DNA of 64,000 bases from positions 1 to 64,000 of the forward strand of contig NZ_CAPS01000124.1 in assembly GCF_000333955.1 (NCBI RefSeq), in the 5' to 3' direction. The notes under the pieces are model-generated. The model was given only the letters and a program-made list of their open reading frames with translations. It ran no database searches and was not told where the DNA came from. The DNA is from Rhodococcus sp. AW25M09. Its GTDB lineage: Bacteria > Actinomycetota > Actinomycetes > Mycobacteriales > Mycobacteriaceae. A program made the translations under genes and the position numbers. Positions 1-8,380 of the stretch are shown piece after piece. The first letter of the stretch is position 1. Every line of letters begins with the position of its first letter.

Positions 1-37
1 CAGGAGCGGCAGAGATTCCGTGCGAGAGGACCGTGTG

Positions 38-757
38 ATGTCACAATCATCGACCGAGGTGCACCATTCCAGCTCGACCTATGCATCGTCGCTCGCCGAG
101 TTCGCACGGTCACTGCGCGACACCCGTCGGTCGATGCCCGAGACCATGAGGGAGATTCTGCGCACCGCGACCAGGCTCATCCCAGGGGCGACCATGGGCT
201 GCGTCACCACGGTGAGCAAGGGCGAGCGCTCCGTCGTAGCGTCCACCGATCCTCTCGCGGAAAAGCTGTGTCGCCTTCAGTACGAGCTCGACGAGGGCCC
301 CATCCCCACCGAGGTTCGGCATTTCGATGTCGTCGTATCGCACGACCTCACGTCCGAACCGCGATGGCCGGAGTTCGCAGCGCTTGCCGTCGACGAGGGA
401 TTTCACTCGCTGGCGGCATTTCAGCTCTACAGCCACGCCGACGACCTCGGCGCACTGGTTTTCTACAGCGACGTGCCCGGTGCGTTCGACGCGGAGGCGG
501 TGGAGATCGGCGAAGCACTCGCCGCCCACGCCGCCATCGCAATGCTCAGTGCGCGTGACAACGAACAGTTCCGCACGGGCTTGGCCAGTCGCGACATGAT
601 CGGGCAGGCCAAGGGGATGATCATGGAACGCTACGATCTCGACGCGGTGCAGGCTTTCGAGCTGCTGGCGAAACTGTCTCAGCAGCAGAATCTGCCCTTG
701 CATCAGGTCGCTCACGATCTGGTCGAGACCGATCACCCGACCAACTCGACCTTCTGA
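38..757 (+). CDS. GAF-ANTAR domain regulator
   Basis: A 239-residue cytoplasmic sensor and RNA-binding regulator. A GAF domain (about residues 40-165) is followed by a C-terminal ANTAR domain containing the typical GQAKGMIMER stretch. ANTAR proteins bind paired hairpins in nascent mRNA and act by antitermination; here the GAF domain would be the input. The frame stays open to GTG codons at 20 and 35, but the ATG at 38 has a GAGAGGA ribosome site eight bases upstream, so I start there. It stands alone, and the neighbouring gene is on the other strand. The ligand cannot be predicted from sequence. Confidence 0.85.
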   Translation: MSQSSTEVHHSSSTYASSLAEFARSLRDTRRSMPETMREILRTATRLIPGATMGCVTTVSKGERSVVASTDPLAEKLCRLQYELDEGPIPTEVRHFDVVVSHDLTSEPRWPEFAALAVDEGFHSLAAFQLYSHADDLGALVFYSDVPGAFDAEAVEIGEALAAHAAIAMLSARDNEQFRTGLASRDMIGQAKGMIMERYDLDAVQAFELLAKLSQQQNLPLHQVAHDLVETDHPTNSTF

Positions 758-876
758 CAGACCCCCGGGGTTTCGATCGACTGCTCACGAGGAAGGCTGT
801 CCGCGGTACCGGTAGGCAACACACGGTATCCGCGGGCGGTTATGTCGTTGAGACAACAGCGATCTACCGCTCGTCG

Positions 877-1674
877 CTATTTCTCTGGTTGGCACCTCGG
901 ACACCACCATGTTCGACGCCGATCCGGATCTCCCGGCACTTCCGCGACCACTCGGATCGCCGTTCCGCACCGTGAGCACGGCAGACCCGCTCGGCCCGCG
1001 ACCCAGTGCGATCGGCCCCGGCGAGTATCCCCGGTGGTCACCTGCATCGCGCGCGGCACGGTCGCAGAATGCCGCATCGCCCGCTCGAGCAGCGCAACCA
1101 ATTTCGATGCGTTCACATCCTCCGACGGAGTCCACGGCCACAGTCCACGCAGGAAACACAGCTCGTTCGCCCACAGATTTCCTGGACCCGCGACCACCCG
1201 CTGATCCAGCAGTGTTGCGATGATCGGGCGATCTTTCTGAGCGAGGACATTGTTCACCGCTGCGTCGATGTCGAACGTCGGTTGCAGCGGGTCCGGCCCG
1301 AGATGTGCGACGAGGCCGTTCATTTCGGTGGTGAACCCGTAGTCGACCACCGGCAACAGAATTCCGTAGCCGGTAGGCCCGTCCACCGCAGAGAGTTGAA
1401 CGCGAACGTCGGGACGTACGTGCTGCGGAATCGATCGACCGGCGCGCACCACCGTCCACGAACCACTCATCCGCAGATGCGTGTGCAACGTGGTGCCGTT
1501 CTCGAAATCGGTGAACAGGTGCTTGCCGTGGGTTCGATGCGCGACGACGCGTCGGCCGGCCAAATTTTCCACCGCATGTGCCGGTACGTTCAGCCTGCCG
1601 ACCCGCAACGTTGCGCCGTCCAGTGCTCGACGCAACCTTGCGGCCAATACGAACACGGTGTCACCTTCGGGCAT
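877..1674 (-). CDS. Fpg/Nei family DNA glycosylase (Nei2-like)
   Basis: A 265-residue base-excision repair enzyme that would remove oxidised bases and nick the abasic site. It begins MPEGDTV: Pro2 is the Schiff-base nucleophile and Glu3 the catalytic acid. Lys51 in HGKHLF is the conserved beta-hairpin lysine. A helix-two-turn-helix lies around the NLWANELCF segment. A C-terminal zinc finger, CSRC then CPRC, is complete. The MPEGDT start (not MPELPE) points to the endonuclease VIII/Nei2 branch of actinobacteria. It appears monocistronic; the 181 bp before the next gene upstream hold nothing I recognise. Confidence 0.9.
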   Translation of the reverse strand: MPEGDTVFVLAARLRRALDGATLRVGRLNVPAHAVENLAGRRVVAHRTHGKHLFTDFENGTTLHTHLRMSGSWTVVRAGRSIPQHVRPDVRVQLSAVDGPTGYGILLPVVDYGFTTEMNGLVAHLGPDPLQPTFDIDAAVNNVLAQKDRPIIATLLDQRVVAGPGNLWANELCFLRGLWPWTPSEDVNASKLVALLERAMRHSATVPRAMQVTTGDTRRGRSHWVAGRAGLPCSRCGTAIRVVAEVPGDPDRRRTWWCPRCQPEK

Positions 1675-1855
1675 GTTTGCTGTGTATCCCGGCTACGGCA
1701 AGCACAATCCAACGCCGCTCCCTACGACGCAACCGAGGATCGCAGAATGCCCGACGGCGTCGGCCTGAGCGAACCTGGTTGTTCACGATCGAACGCCGAC
1801 AGCGGGATCCCGCGAATCGGCGACGATCGTGAACACTCAGGTGCGGCCGTCCCTT

Positions 1856-3079
1856 CTACTCGAGCAAGCTCTGCCCCAGATATCCGCCGTCGACCACGCC
1901 CGGCAGTATCGCGAACACTGCCGATCCGATAGGCGTGGTCCATCGATTGAGCGCGTCGAACTCGTCGAGGCGCTGCTGAATCGGCAGAAACTGGGTGAGC
2001 ACGTCGCGCTGATAGCTCGCGAACAGCAGGCCGGAGTTCGACAGCTCACCGGGAGCGGGTGGATCGTCGTAGTTGTACGCCCGCCTGAAGATCCGCTCAC
2101 CGTCGCGGGTGTGCCGGGCGCGCGCCATGTGCGACGACGGCGGAATCACGGGGATGCCGAACCGATCGGTCGCGTCGAAATCGGCCTCGTCGAACTCGCT
2201 GGTTCCGGTCAGCGGCGCGCCCGTATCCAGAGTGCGCCCCATCGACTCTTCGCGCCCGGGCCGGTCCAATTCGTCCCAGGTGTCCATCTCGATTCGGATG
2301 CGTCGCAACACCATCGACGTTCCGTGCTCCATCCACGACTGCTCGCTACCGTCGTCCCAGACCAGAGCGTCGAAGTCCGTGCCTCCGGCTGTCGGGTTGA
2401 CGGTGCCGTCGACCTGCCCCATCAAATTGCGCATCGTGGTGCCGGATTCCTCGGTACCGCGCGAGCGACGGAATCCACGCTGCGTCCACGCGATGGTCAC
2501 CAACGAGCGGACGTTCTTGATGAGCACCCGCACCGCGTGCGCGACGGTGACCGGATCGTCCGAGCACACCTGGATCAGCAGATCGCCACCGGTGAATTCG
2601 GGCTCGAGACGGTCGATTTCGAATGCAGGCAGCGGTGCCAGCCACGACGGCCGTCGATCCGGTAGCCCGATCGCATCGAACACACCGGGACCGAGGCCGA
2701 CGGTCACCGTCAGGCGCGCGGGCAGCAGCGCCAATTCGGCTTCGGTATCAGCCAAAGCGGGCGCGCCGGTAGTCAACCGTCCGATGTCCTCGGTCCAGAC
2801 CTTCAGAATTCCGATCAACTCCTCGGGCCCGACGCGATCCTGCAGATTCAACCCGACGAACATCGAGTGTGCCTGCGGCGGAACAGTGTCGATTCCCGCC
2901 TGATGCACGCCGCGCCACGGAATAGTGGCACTTCCGACGACCGCTTCCTCGGCTCGATTGCCCGCGATTGCGTATCCGGTCGCTGCCCCCACTCCCGCGG
3001 CGCCGAGCGCGGCGACGCCTCCACCGAGGAGGCGTCGCCGGCTCATCGAGCGTGGCGACCGGTTTTCGGGCTCAGCCAC
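1856..3079 (-). CDS. Tat-exported DyP-type heme peroxidase
   Basis: A 407-residue dye-decolourising peroxidase. The N-terminus has a twin-arginine signal (SRRRLLGGG, then a hydrophobic Ala/Gly stretch), so it is exported folded with heme. The DyP GxxDG motif appears as GQVDG with its catalytic Asp, and HMARARHTRDGERIFRRAY matches the region of the proximal His and conserved Arg near the C-terminus. It resembles EfeB, but no EfeU or EfeO gene is nearby. The GTG start overlaps the end of the PCu(A)C gene by 8 bp, so the two are translationally coupled. The context suggests peroxide or metal handling in the envelope; the physiological substrate is unknown. Confidence 0.9.
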   Translation of the reverse strand: MAEPENRSPRSMSRRRLLGGGVAALGAAGVGAATGYAIAGNRAEEAVVGSATIPWRGVHQAGIDTVPPQAHSMFVGLNLQDRVGPEELIGILKVWTEDIGRLTTGAPALADTEAELALLPARLTVTVGLGPGVFDAIGLPDRRPSWLAPLPAFEIDRLEPEFTGGDLLIQVCSDDPVTVAHAVRVLIKNVRSLVTIAWTQRGFRRSRGTEESGTTMRNLMGQVDGTVNPTAGGTDFDALVWDDGSEQSWMEHGTSMVLRRIRIEMDTWDELDRPGREESMGRTLDTGAPLTGTSEFDEADFDATDRFGIPVIPPSSHMARARHTRDGERIFRRAYNYDDPPAPGELSNSGLLFASYQRDVLTQFLPIQQRLDEFDALNRWTTPIGSAVFAILPGVVDGGYLGQSLLE

Positions 3080-3629
3080 CGTTCGCCGGTGCCGGGGTTG
3101 TCGAGCCGTCCATGTTCATGCCACCGGGCTCGTAATTCTCCTGCGCACCCGAGAAGTCGCGAACCTGCGCGGTGAACGTCGTGGTCGACGCGTCCTCGAA
3201 CTCGAGGGTGAACTCCGCCTCCGCACCGGGGGTCAGCGGTGCGGTGACGTCCATCAGCATCAGGTGATCGCCGCCCGCTGCGAGCACATGTGTGCCGCCG
3301 GCCGGAATGACGAATCCGCCCTCCTTGGGACGCATCACCATGGCTCCGTCGGCCCCGGTTGCTATCTCGTGCAATTCCATTCGGTTCGAAGCCGGAGACG
3401 ACGCACCGACCACGTGCACCTCGGAGTCACCGGTGTTCTGTAGTTCGGCGAAGGCTGCCGTCATACCGGAATCGGCCGCTTTGACCCATTGCTCGCGCAC
3501 GACCACGGAATCGGATTCTCGAGCCGCGGTTTCGGTGCTGCCGGAATCGTTGCTCGAGCATCCGGTGAAAATCAGACCCGTGACCGACAGGGCGGCCAAC
3601 AGCGTCGAGGTACGTCGGGAAAAGTTCAT
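3072..3629 (-). CDS. PCu(A)C family copper chaperone lipoprotein
   Basis: A 185-residue periplasmic-side copper carrier. The signal peptide ends in a lipobox, FTGC, so it should be lipid-anchored. The PCu(A)C copper-binding pattern is present: Met and His in NRMELHE, a Met about ten residues later, then HLM after a further twenty. The family passes Cu(I) to cytochrome oxidase or other cuproproteins. Its start overlaps the PepSY gene stop (ATGA), and its end overlaps the DyP start, which ties all three into one operon. Confidence 0.88.
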   Translation of the reverse strand: MNFSRRTSTLLAALSVTGLIFTGCSSNDSGSTETAARESDSVVVREQWVKAADSGMTAAFAELQNTGDSEVHVVGASSPASNRMELHEIATGADGAMVMRPKEGGFVIPAGGTHVLAAGGDHLMLMDVTAPLTPGAEAEFTLEFEDASTTTFTAQVRDFSGAQENYEPGGMNMDGSTTPAPANGG

Positions 3630-5101
3630 GCGAGTTCGCTTTCAGTGTGGGAAGCAATGGAATTGGCTGTTCTTGCGCGGGCCCGTCGGATCGAGCCGAG
3701 AACGAGGTCGACAGCGAGGAAGGCAAGCAGGCTCAGCCCGAGGAGCGGGACGAACCAGCCGACGGCGACCGCGACGACCGCCAGAACCACGGCCGAGATC
3801 GGTGAGATGCGACGAATGCCGCCGCGCAGAGGCGGCCGGCCGACGGTGAGTCCGGTAGCCCTGGTGGGGCGACGCTTCCACCACATCATGTAGCCGCGCA
3901 CGATGACCGAGGCCAGCGCGACTGCAAGAGCAAGCAGGACAAGCTGATTGGCCACACCGAACAGCGTTCCCATGTGCAGTTGAACACCCCACGCCGACAG
4001 CTTGGCCGCGAGTGGCCAGTCGGAGAAGTACAGGGTGTCGATCACCGTGCCGGTGCTGCCGTCGACCGAGATGGAATTGTTGGACATCACCCATGGCTGA
4101 CGCGTTTGGGCGACGACGAACGCCGTGTCGGTCGACGCGGGAATCGACGCCTCCACTGCCCCGTCGACGCCGTTGGCCTTCGCAATGCCGAGGACCGAAT
4201 CGATCTGCCCCACGTTGTTGTCGGTCGTCGCCGCGTCGGCGGGCATGTCCATCGAATGTCCGCCGTGTCCGGAGTGATCCCCCGTTGTCGCCCCGTCGGA
4301 GGAGCCGATTGTCTTGGCGACCGCGGGGGTGGTCCAGCTCATTGCCGAGCGTAGGTCGGTGACGTTCTTGCCCGCGTATGTTGACCAGGTGAGTCCGGTG
4401 GCAGAGAGGAAGATCAGGCCGACTGCGATCCAGATTCCGGCTACGCCGTGCCAGTTCAGGGACCGGTTGCGCCCCTTCGACTTTCGATCGAAGGTGAGCA
4501 GCCGTACCTTGTCACGGTTTCGCCGATAGCGCTCGAACCAGAGGTACAGGCCACCGAGCGCGATCACCCAGAGCCACGAGGCAGCGAGTTCGCTGTAGAG
4601 ACGACCGGGCTCACCCAGGTGCAGATGGCGGTGAAGTTCGGAGATCCAGGTGCGCACCGGCAATGCGCTGGACGAGCCGTACACCGGCAGTTCACCCACG
4701 GATGTCCCGGTCGAGGGATCGACGAACACGGCCAAGCGTTGGGATTCACCGAGGCTGGGGTCGGTGAACAGCACTCGGGTGGTGTCGCCGGCCTCAGCGG
4801 CAGGTCGGACCGCCGCGAGGGTCAGGTCGGGGCGCTCGATCTGCGCGGCGCGAATCTGTTCTGCGACCGGAACTGCCGGGCCAGCGGCATCGACGTGCAG
4901 GTAGTCGCGGTACATGAGTTGTTCGATGGTCGGGGCGACGGCGTACAGGCCACCGCTGATGGTGGCGATCAAGATGAAGGGCGCGACGAGAATGCCTGCG
5001 TAGAAGTGCAGACGCAGGATCAGCGGACGCCATGTGTGTGGGCTCTTCGGACGGGAGGGCGGGGAAGGATCGGCGACGCGTTCCTTCTGTGATGTGGACA
5101 T
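3626..5101 (-). CDS. PepSY-associated membrane protein
   Basis: About 491 residues with four predicted membrane spans typical of PepSY_TM proteins: one near the N-terminus (LILRLHFYAGILVAPFILI), one near 190, one near 240, and a C-terminal pair. A large outside loop contains a His/Met-rich run (HSGHGGHSMDM) that could bind copper. The open frame extends upstream, but the first sensible start is the ATG at 5101 (MSTSQKER) or at 5116 (MKRVLMS); the segment before that looks non-coding. The family is associated with metal or heme reduction and uptake, but no reaction is proven. It is coupled to the PCu(A)C gene downstream. Confidence 0.8.
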   Translation of the reverse strand: MSTSQKERVADPSPPSRPKSPHTWRPLILRLHFYAGILVAPFILIATISGGLYAVAPTIEQLMYRDYLHVDAAGPAVPVAEQIRAAQIERPDLTLAAVRPAAEAGDTTRVLFTDPSLGESQRLAVFVDPSTGTSVGELPVYGSSSALPVRTWISELHRHLHLGEPGRLYSELAASWLWVIALGGLYLWFERYRRNRDKVRLLTFDRKSKGRNRSLNWHGVAGIWIAVGLIFLSATGLTWSTYAGKNVTDLRSAMSWTTPAVAKTIGSSDGATTGDHSGHGGHSMDMPADAATTDNNVGQIDSVLGIAKANGVDGAVEASIPASTDTAFVVAQTRQPWVMSNNSISVDGSTGTVIDTLYFSDWPLAAKLSAWGVQLHMGTLFGVANQLVLLALAVALASVIVRGYMMWWKRRPTRATGLTVGRPPLRGGIRRISPISAVVLAVVAVAVGWFVPLLGLSLLAFLAVDLVLGSIRRARARTANSIASHTESELA

Positions 5102-5193
5102 GAGGACTCGTTTCATCGAGGCATGTGTGGGCGCGCGAGTACGCGCGAGAGGGCATCGCGTGGCGAATCGGGCCGTGCAGACGGCGCAAATCA

Positions 5194-5252
5194 CGGCAGT
5201 GCGAATCAACGGCAGTGCGAATCAACGGCAGTGCGAATCAACGGCAGTGCGA
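5194..5252. repeat. 16-bp tandem repeat, about 3.7 copies
   Basis: The unit CGGCAGTGCGAATCAA repeats head to tail without mismatch, starting at 5194, 5210, 5226 and 5242, where the last copy stops after 11 bases. It lies in the leader between the membrane protein gene and the PepSY gene. Sixteen is not a multiple of three and no convincing reading frame uses it. It looks like a replication-slippage array or a variable spacer; a protein-binding role cannot be excluded. Confidence 0.9.
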
Positions 5253-5328
5253 TGTACAGGATCGAATGCGGCGACAACCCGTTACCCGACGCCTGACAGG
5301 CAGGGCGGGTAAGATGTCAGGGTTACGC

Positions 5329-5859
5329 TCAGGCAGTACGAGCCGGTGGTCCGCGGTTCCCACGGCCGGAGAAGTCGAGCAGTCGCGGTGATCCCGGGAT
5401 CCGATACACCGGGAGCGGCGGGGCGATGCGATTCTCGTCGACGACGAGTGCAGCCAGTAACGGCAGTGCCCTACCGAGCGAGGTGACCGCGCGTCGGATG
5501 CCGAGCTCCGCGCCACGGATGGCCAGGGCACCGAGCAGGATGGCAACGGCGTGCGCGGCGAACATCTGCTGGGTGATCATCGCACCGTGATGGTGACCGT
5601 CGACGGCGGTGAGGAGCAGGTGACCGATCGCTTGAGCCGAGGCCAGAACGACCAGCAGCAGTGCCCGGGGTGCCGCCGCTTTCGGTGCCGCTGATGTCGC
5701 GTATCCGACCGCCGCGCACACGAGCACCAACAGCACTATTGCTGCATCGGACGGGAACATCCCGCCGCCGAAGGTGTGTGCCGCGGCTGTGACCAGCGCA
5801 GACAGTGTCCCCACGGAGGCACCGCGCAGGGGCGCGAATCCATCCGAGGTCACAGGCAT
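5329..5859 (-). CDS. small polytopic membrane protein, first gene of copper-type group
   Basis: About 176 residues with four or five hydrophobic segments and a His-rich loop (GHHHGAM) followed by QQMFAAH. I do not recognise the family with certainty; it resembles small actinobacterial membrane proteins found with copper-handling genes. The frame extends to 5994, but that N-terminus looks non-coding and would place the palindrome at 5879-5896 inside the gene. The ATG at 5859 (MPVTSDG) is therefore the better start. It is followed, after a repeat-containing gap, by the PepSY, PCu(A)C and DyP genes. Confidence 0.6.
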   Translation of the reverse strand: MPVTSDGFAPLRGASVGTLSALVTAAAHTFGGGMFPSDAAIVLLVLVCAAVGYATSAAPKAAAPRALLLVVLASAQAIGHLLLTAVDGHHHGAMITQQMFAAHAVAILLGALAIRGAELGIRRAVTSLGRALPLLAALVVDENRIAPPLPVYRIPGSPRLLDFSGRGNRGPPARTA

Positions 5860-5878
5860 GGACAGCAGCCTACTATCA

Positions 5879-5896
5879 ACTACTCGCCGTAGTAGT
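5879..5896 (-). promoter_or_regulatory. BlaI/CopY-like operator dyad
   Basis: ACTACT-CGCCGT-AGTAGT is a perfect 6-bp inverted repeat 19 bp upstream of the proposed start at 5859. Further half-sites flank it (CTACTA at 5870-5875, TAGTGG after 5899), giving an extended near-symmetric region of about 37 bp. TACTA/TAGTA dyads are typical of BlaI/CopY winged-helix repressors in actinobacteria. No such repressor gene lies in this window, so the regulator would be encoded elsewhere. Confidence 0.5.
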
Positions 5897-6034
5897 CGGT
5901 AGTGGAGCGGGGCGACGATCGCGCGGAACGTTCGACCCACTGTACTGACCACATGGTCTGTTTCAGCTCGGTTATCCTGCTCGTCGGTACGCAAACTTTT
6001 GACGGCGTCACCCCCAGCCCGAGGAAGGACGCAC

Positions 6035-6286
6035 GTGGCAGATAGCTCGGACGCAGCTCAGGCACGAGTGTTTGCGGAGATGCTGCGGGTCGAGATCGTC
6101 GCGGCGTCGACTCGCATCGAAGAATCCGAGCACATGGCGAGCAAGGCGGCACGCGTCGGGGATTCGCGGAGCCACGTATGGCACGGCGACGAGGCTCAGC
6201 TACAGAAGCGGGCGCTGTACGACTTGCATCGCCAGTTGGATGCGTTGTGCAACCGATTCCCCGCCGCGGCGCGCACGGCCGGTTGA
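6035..6286 (+). CDS. hypothetical small soluble protein
   Basis: An 83-residue protein, highly charged and mostly helical in appearance (MADSSDAAQARVFAEM...). The GTG at 6035 is preceded by GAGGAAGGAC, a good ribosome site. There is no membrane segment, signal peptide or known motif; a central HMASKAARVG and a C-terminal LYDLHRQLDALCNRF helix stand out. It is transcribed away from the copper-type group and converges on the TetR gene. Function unknown. Confidence 0.6.
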   Translation: MADSSDAAQARVFAEMLRVEIVAASTRIEESEHMASKAARVGDSRSHVWHGDEAQLQKRALYDLHRQLDALCNRFPAAARTAG

Positions 6287-6311
6287 CGGCTGCGCCTGCC
6301 TGCACTCGGCG

Positions 6312-6887
6312 TCAGGCCTTTCCGACGATGCCGACGATCAACTGCGCCAGCTCGCCTGTCGCCTCCTCCGGTGCGAGCGCGCCCGCTACCGCCGCCTGAG
6401 ACAGCGCTTCGGCGGCACCGAAGATCGCGGTGATCGTCGGTGCCGAGATTCCGCCTTTGCCACTGAACGGCTCGAGGATCCGCCTGCACCGTTCGGAGTA
6501 ATCCCGTTCCGCCGCTCGCTTGACCTGTTCGAGCTCGGGCGACCCTTCCAGCGCAGCAAGCACACCCGTCAACTCGCGCCCCTGAGCCAAAGCGCAGCCC
6601 ACATAGGAGTTGGCGATGGCATGTGCACGTCCGTCCAACGACTCCACCGCGACGCCGATGGATTCTTCGAGCATCGCTGCCTGCCGGTCGTCGAATTCGG
6701 TGAACAGTGCCGCCAAGAGTTCCGCACGCGAGGCGAAGTGGCTGTACACCACCGGTTTTGCAACACCGGCATGTTCGGCGAGACGGCCGAGCGTGAGGGC
6801 GTCCGCGCCCTCCGCTCGCACGAGAGCCCACGAGACCTCGACCAACTGCTCGTATCTGTCCGATCGAGACAGCCTGGTTCGAGCCAT
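6312..6887 (-). CDS. TetR family repressor
   Basis: A 191-residue regulator. The N-terminal helix-turn-helix is clear (LTLGRLAEHAGVAKPVVYSHFASRAELLAAL) and the rest is the variable helical ligand-binding domain. A strong AAGGAGG ribosome site precedes the ATG. It diverges from an NAD(P)H quinone-reductase-like gene, and a 17-bp near-palindrome sits between them. It probably represses that gene and itself in response to an electrophile or quinone-like ligand; this is inference from arrangement. Confidence 0.85.
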   Translation of the reverse strand: MARTRLSRSDRYEQLVEVSWALVRAEGADALTLGRLAEHAGVAKPVVYSHFASRAELLAALFTEFDDRQAAMLEESIGVAVESLDGRAHAIANSYVGCALAQGRELTGVLAALEGSPELEQVKRAAERDYSERCRRILEPFSGKGGISAPTITAIFGAAEALSQAAVAGALAPEEATGELAQLIVGIVGKA

Positions 6888-6912
6888 CGCGGACCTCCTT
6901 GCGCTATATACG

Positions 6913-6929
6913 AATAGTAACCTACTCTT
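6913..6929. promoter_or_regulatory. putative TetR operator
   Basis: AATAGTAACCTACTCTT is a 17-bp near-palindrome (arms AATAGTA and TACTCTT around ACC, with one mismatched pair). It lies in the 77-bp gap between the divergent TetR and oxidoreductase genes, where it could block both promoters. Confidence 0.5.
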
Positions 6930-6964
6930 GGTACATAGCCGATCACCTCAACGAAGGACCAGCC

Positions 6965-7633
6965 ATGACCGCACTCGTCGTAGTCTCCCATTCCGATCCC
7001 GACTCACTCACTCACCACCTCGCCGGATCCCTGTCGGACGCAATCCGCGCTGCAGGCGGCACGGTCGAGACGGCCGATCTGGCCGCGGAGAATTTCGATC
7101 CACGATTCACCGGTGCCGATCTGAACCTGTTTCGCGGCCACGGAACCACGCCCGCGGATGTGATTGCCGAGCAGCGACGAATCGATATTGCCGACCATCT
7201 GGTTCTCGTGTTTCCGATGTACTGGTGGTCGATGCCTGCACTGCTGAAGGGGTGGATCGATCGGGTCTTCGTCAATGGATGGGCGTACGACGCGACCCCG
7301 GGCACGTTCGTGAAGAAGCTGGCCCGACTCACGGTTCATCTGGTCGTAGTCGCCGGCGATGACGCCGAGAGCTTCGAGCGCCACGGAGTACACGAGGCCT
7401 TCCGGACACAGATCGAACGCGGCATTGTCGAATACACCGGTGCGACAGTCGGATCGACGACGATCCTGTACGAATCCGATAGCAAGAGTCGCGACGTCCT
7501 TGCCTCCGAGATCGCCGGCCTCGGTGCCACCGTCGCCTCTCACGTCACTGGCCGACCGGCGGCCGGTGGTCGATCGGCAGCACGAGCACTTGCATCTTCG
7601 ACGAAAGGGGACCAGCGGGTGCCATCGTGCTGA
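6965..7633 (+). CDS. flavodoxin-fold NAD(P)H oxidoreductase
   Basis: A 222-residue flavoprotein of the NAD(P)H quinone reductase/MdaB-YwrO type. The N-terminal strand and FMN-loop region is VVVSHSDPDSLTHHL, and the conserved FPMYWWSMPALLKGWIDRVF segment is the flavin and dimer-interface signature. It would reduce quinones or similar electrophiles by two electrons in the cytosol. ATG 6965 follows GAAGGACC. The divergent TetR gene and the shared palindrome suggest ligand-induced expression. Confidence 0.82.
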   Translation: MTALVVVSHSDPDSLTHHLAGSLSDAIRAAGGTVETADLAAENFDPRFTGADLNLFRGHGTTPADVIAEQRRIDIADHLVLVFPMYWWSMPALLKGWIDRVFVNGWAYDATPGTFVKKLARLTVHLVVVAGDDAESFERHGVHEAFRTQIERGIVEYTGATVGSTTILYESDSKSRDVLASEIAGLGATVASHVTGRPAAGGRSAARALASSTKGDQRVPSC

Positions 7634-7679
7634 ACAACCGAACATGACTGACACAGAACGTGGTCCGCACGAGCGATGA

Positions 7680-8336
7680 TCACCCGTCGCTGCTGTGTCG
7701 AGCAGTGTCGGCGACCGCGGCGAGGTCTGCTACCGACCCGCCGGAGATCGTGCGGACGTTCGCAGTGATCACGTCGAGTGGCCAGTTCCACCACGCTATG
7801 TCCAGCAGCGTACGCACCTCGTCTGCCGCGAACCGTTCTCGGAGCACGCGGGCGGGGTTGCCGCCGACGACTGCGTAGTCCGGAACATCCTTGGTGACAA
7901 CGGATTCGGTGGAGATCACCGCTCCGTGCCCGATGCGGACTCCGGGCATGATGGTGACATTGCCGCCGATCCACACATCGTTGCCCACCACGGTGTCTCC
8001 CCGCGACGGCAGTTCGGACACCAGGTCCGAGTGCTCGGCCCACGCACCACCCATGATGGGGAACGGATAGGTCGACACACCGCTCATCCGGTGATTCGCC
8101 CCGTTCATGATGAACGTGACTCCGGTGGCCAACGCGCAGAACTTACCGATCACCAGACGATCGGGGCCGTAGTGGTGCAACACGTTTCGGGTCGCAAACT
8201 GATCGGCGAACTCCGGATCGTCGTAATACGTGTACTCGCCGATGTCGATCAGTGGGCTGGAAACCAGCGGTTTCAACAGCACCACCCTCGGTTGACCAGG
8301 TATCGGATGCAGCGTCGATGCGTCGGGAGCGGTCAT
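7680..8336 (-). CDS. CatB/Vat-type hexapeptide O-acetyltransferase
   Basis: A 218-residue acetyl-CoA-dependent acyltransferase with a left-handed beta-helix. Family marks include IGEYTYYDD near residue 32, the FIMNGANHRM segment carrying the catalytic His, and the hexapeptide run VGNDVWIGGNVTIMPGVRIGHGAVI, then NPARVLRERF. Members acetylate streptogramin A or chloramphenicol, but many chromosomal copies have unknown substrates. No resistance or mobile genes lie beside it, so a resistance role is unproven. Confidence 0.85.
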   Translation of the reverse strand: MTAPDASTLHPIPGQPRVVLLKPLVSSPLIDIGEYTYYDDPEFADQFATRNVLHHYGPDRLVIGKFCALATGVTFIMNGANHRMSGVSTYPFPIMGGAWAEHSDLVSELPSRGDTVVGNDVWIGGNVTIMPGVRIGHGAVISTESVVTKDVPDYAVVGGNPARVLRERFAADEVRTLLDIAWWNWPLDVITANVRTISGGSVADLAAVADTARHSSDG

Positions 8337-8380
8337 GATCCGACACTAACGGTCGGCAAGCATGGGCGGCCAGCTGCAAG

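Noticed and set aside
110-736. Long antisense frame opposite the GAF-ANTAR gene
   Set aside because: It lies wholly inside the sense gene, has no recognisable domain, and high-GC genomes produce such shadow frames everywhere.
1829-2665. 278-codon frame opposite the DyP peroxidase gene
   Set aside because: Arg/His-rich low-complexity translation with no family signature; the minus-strand frame has the Tat signal and DyP motifs.
5194-5252. CRISPR array
   Set aside because: Repeats are directly adjacent with no spacers and only 16 bp long.
5860-5994. N-terminal extension of the small membrane protein
   Set aside because: It would place the operator-like dyad in coding sequence, has no good ribosome site, and reads unlike the rest of the protein.
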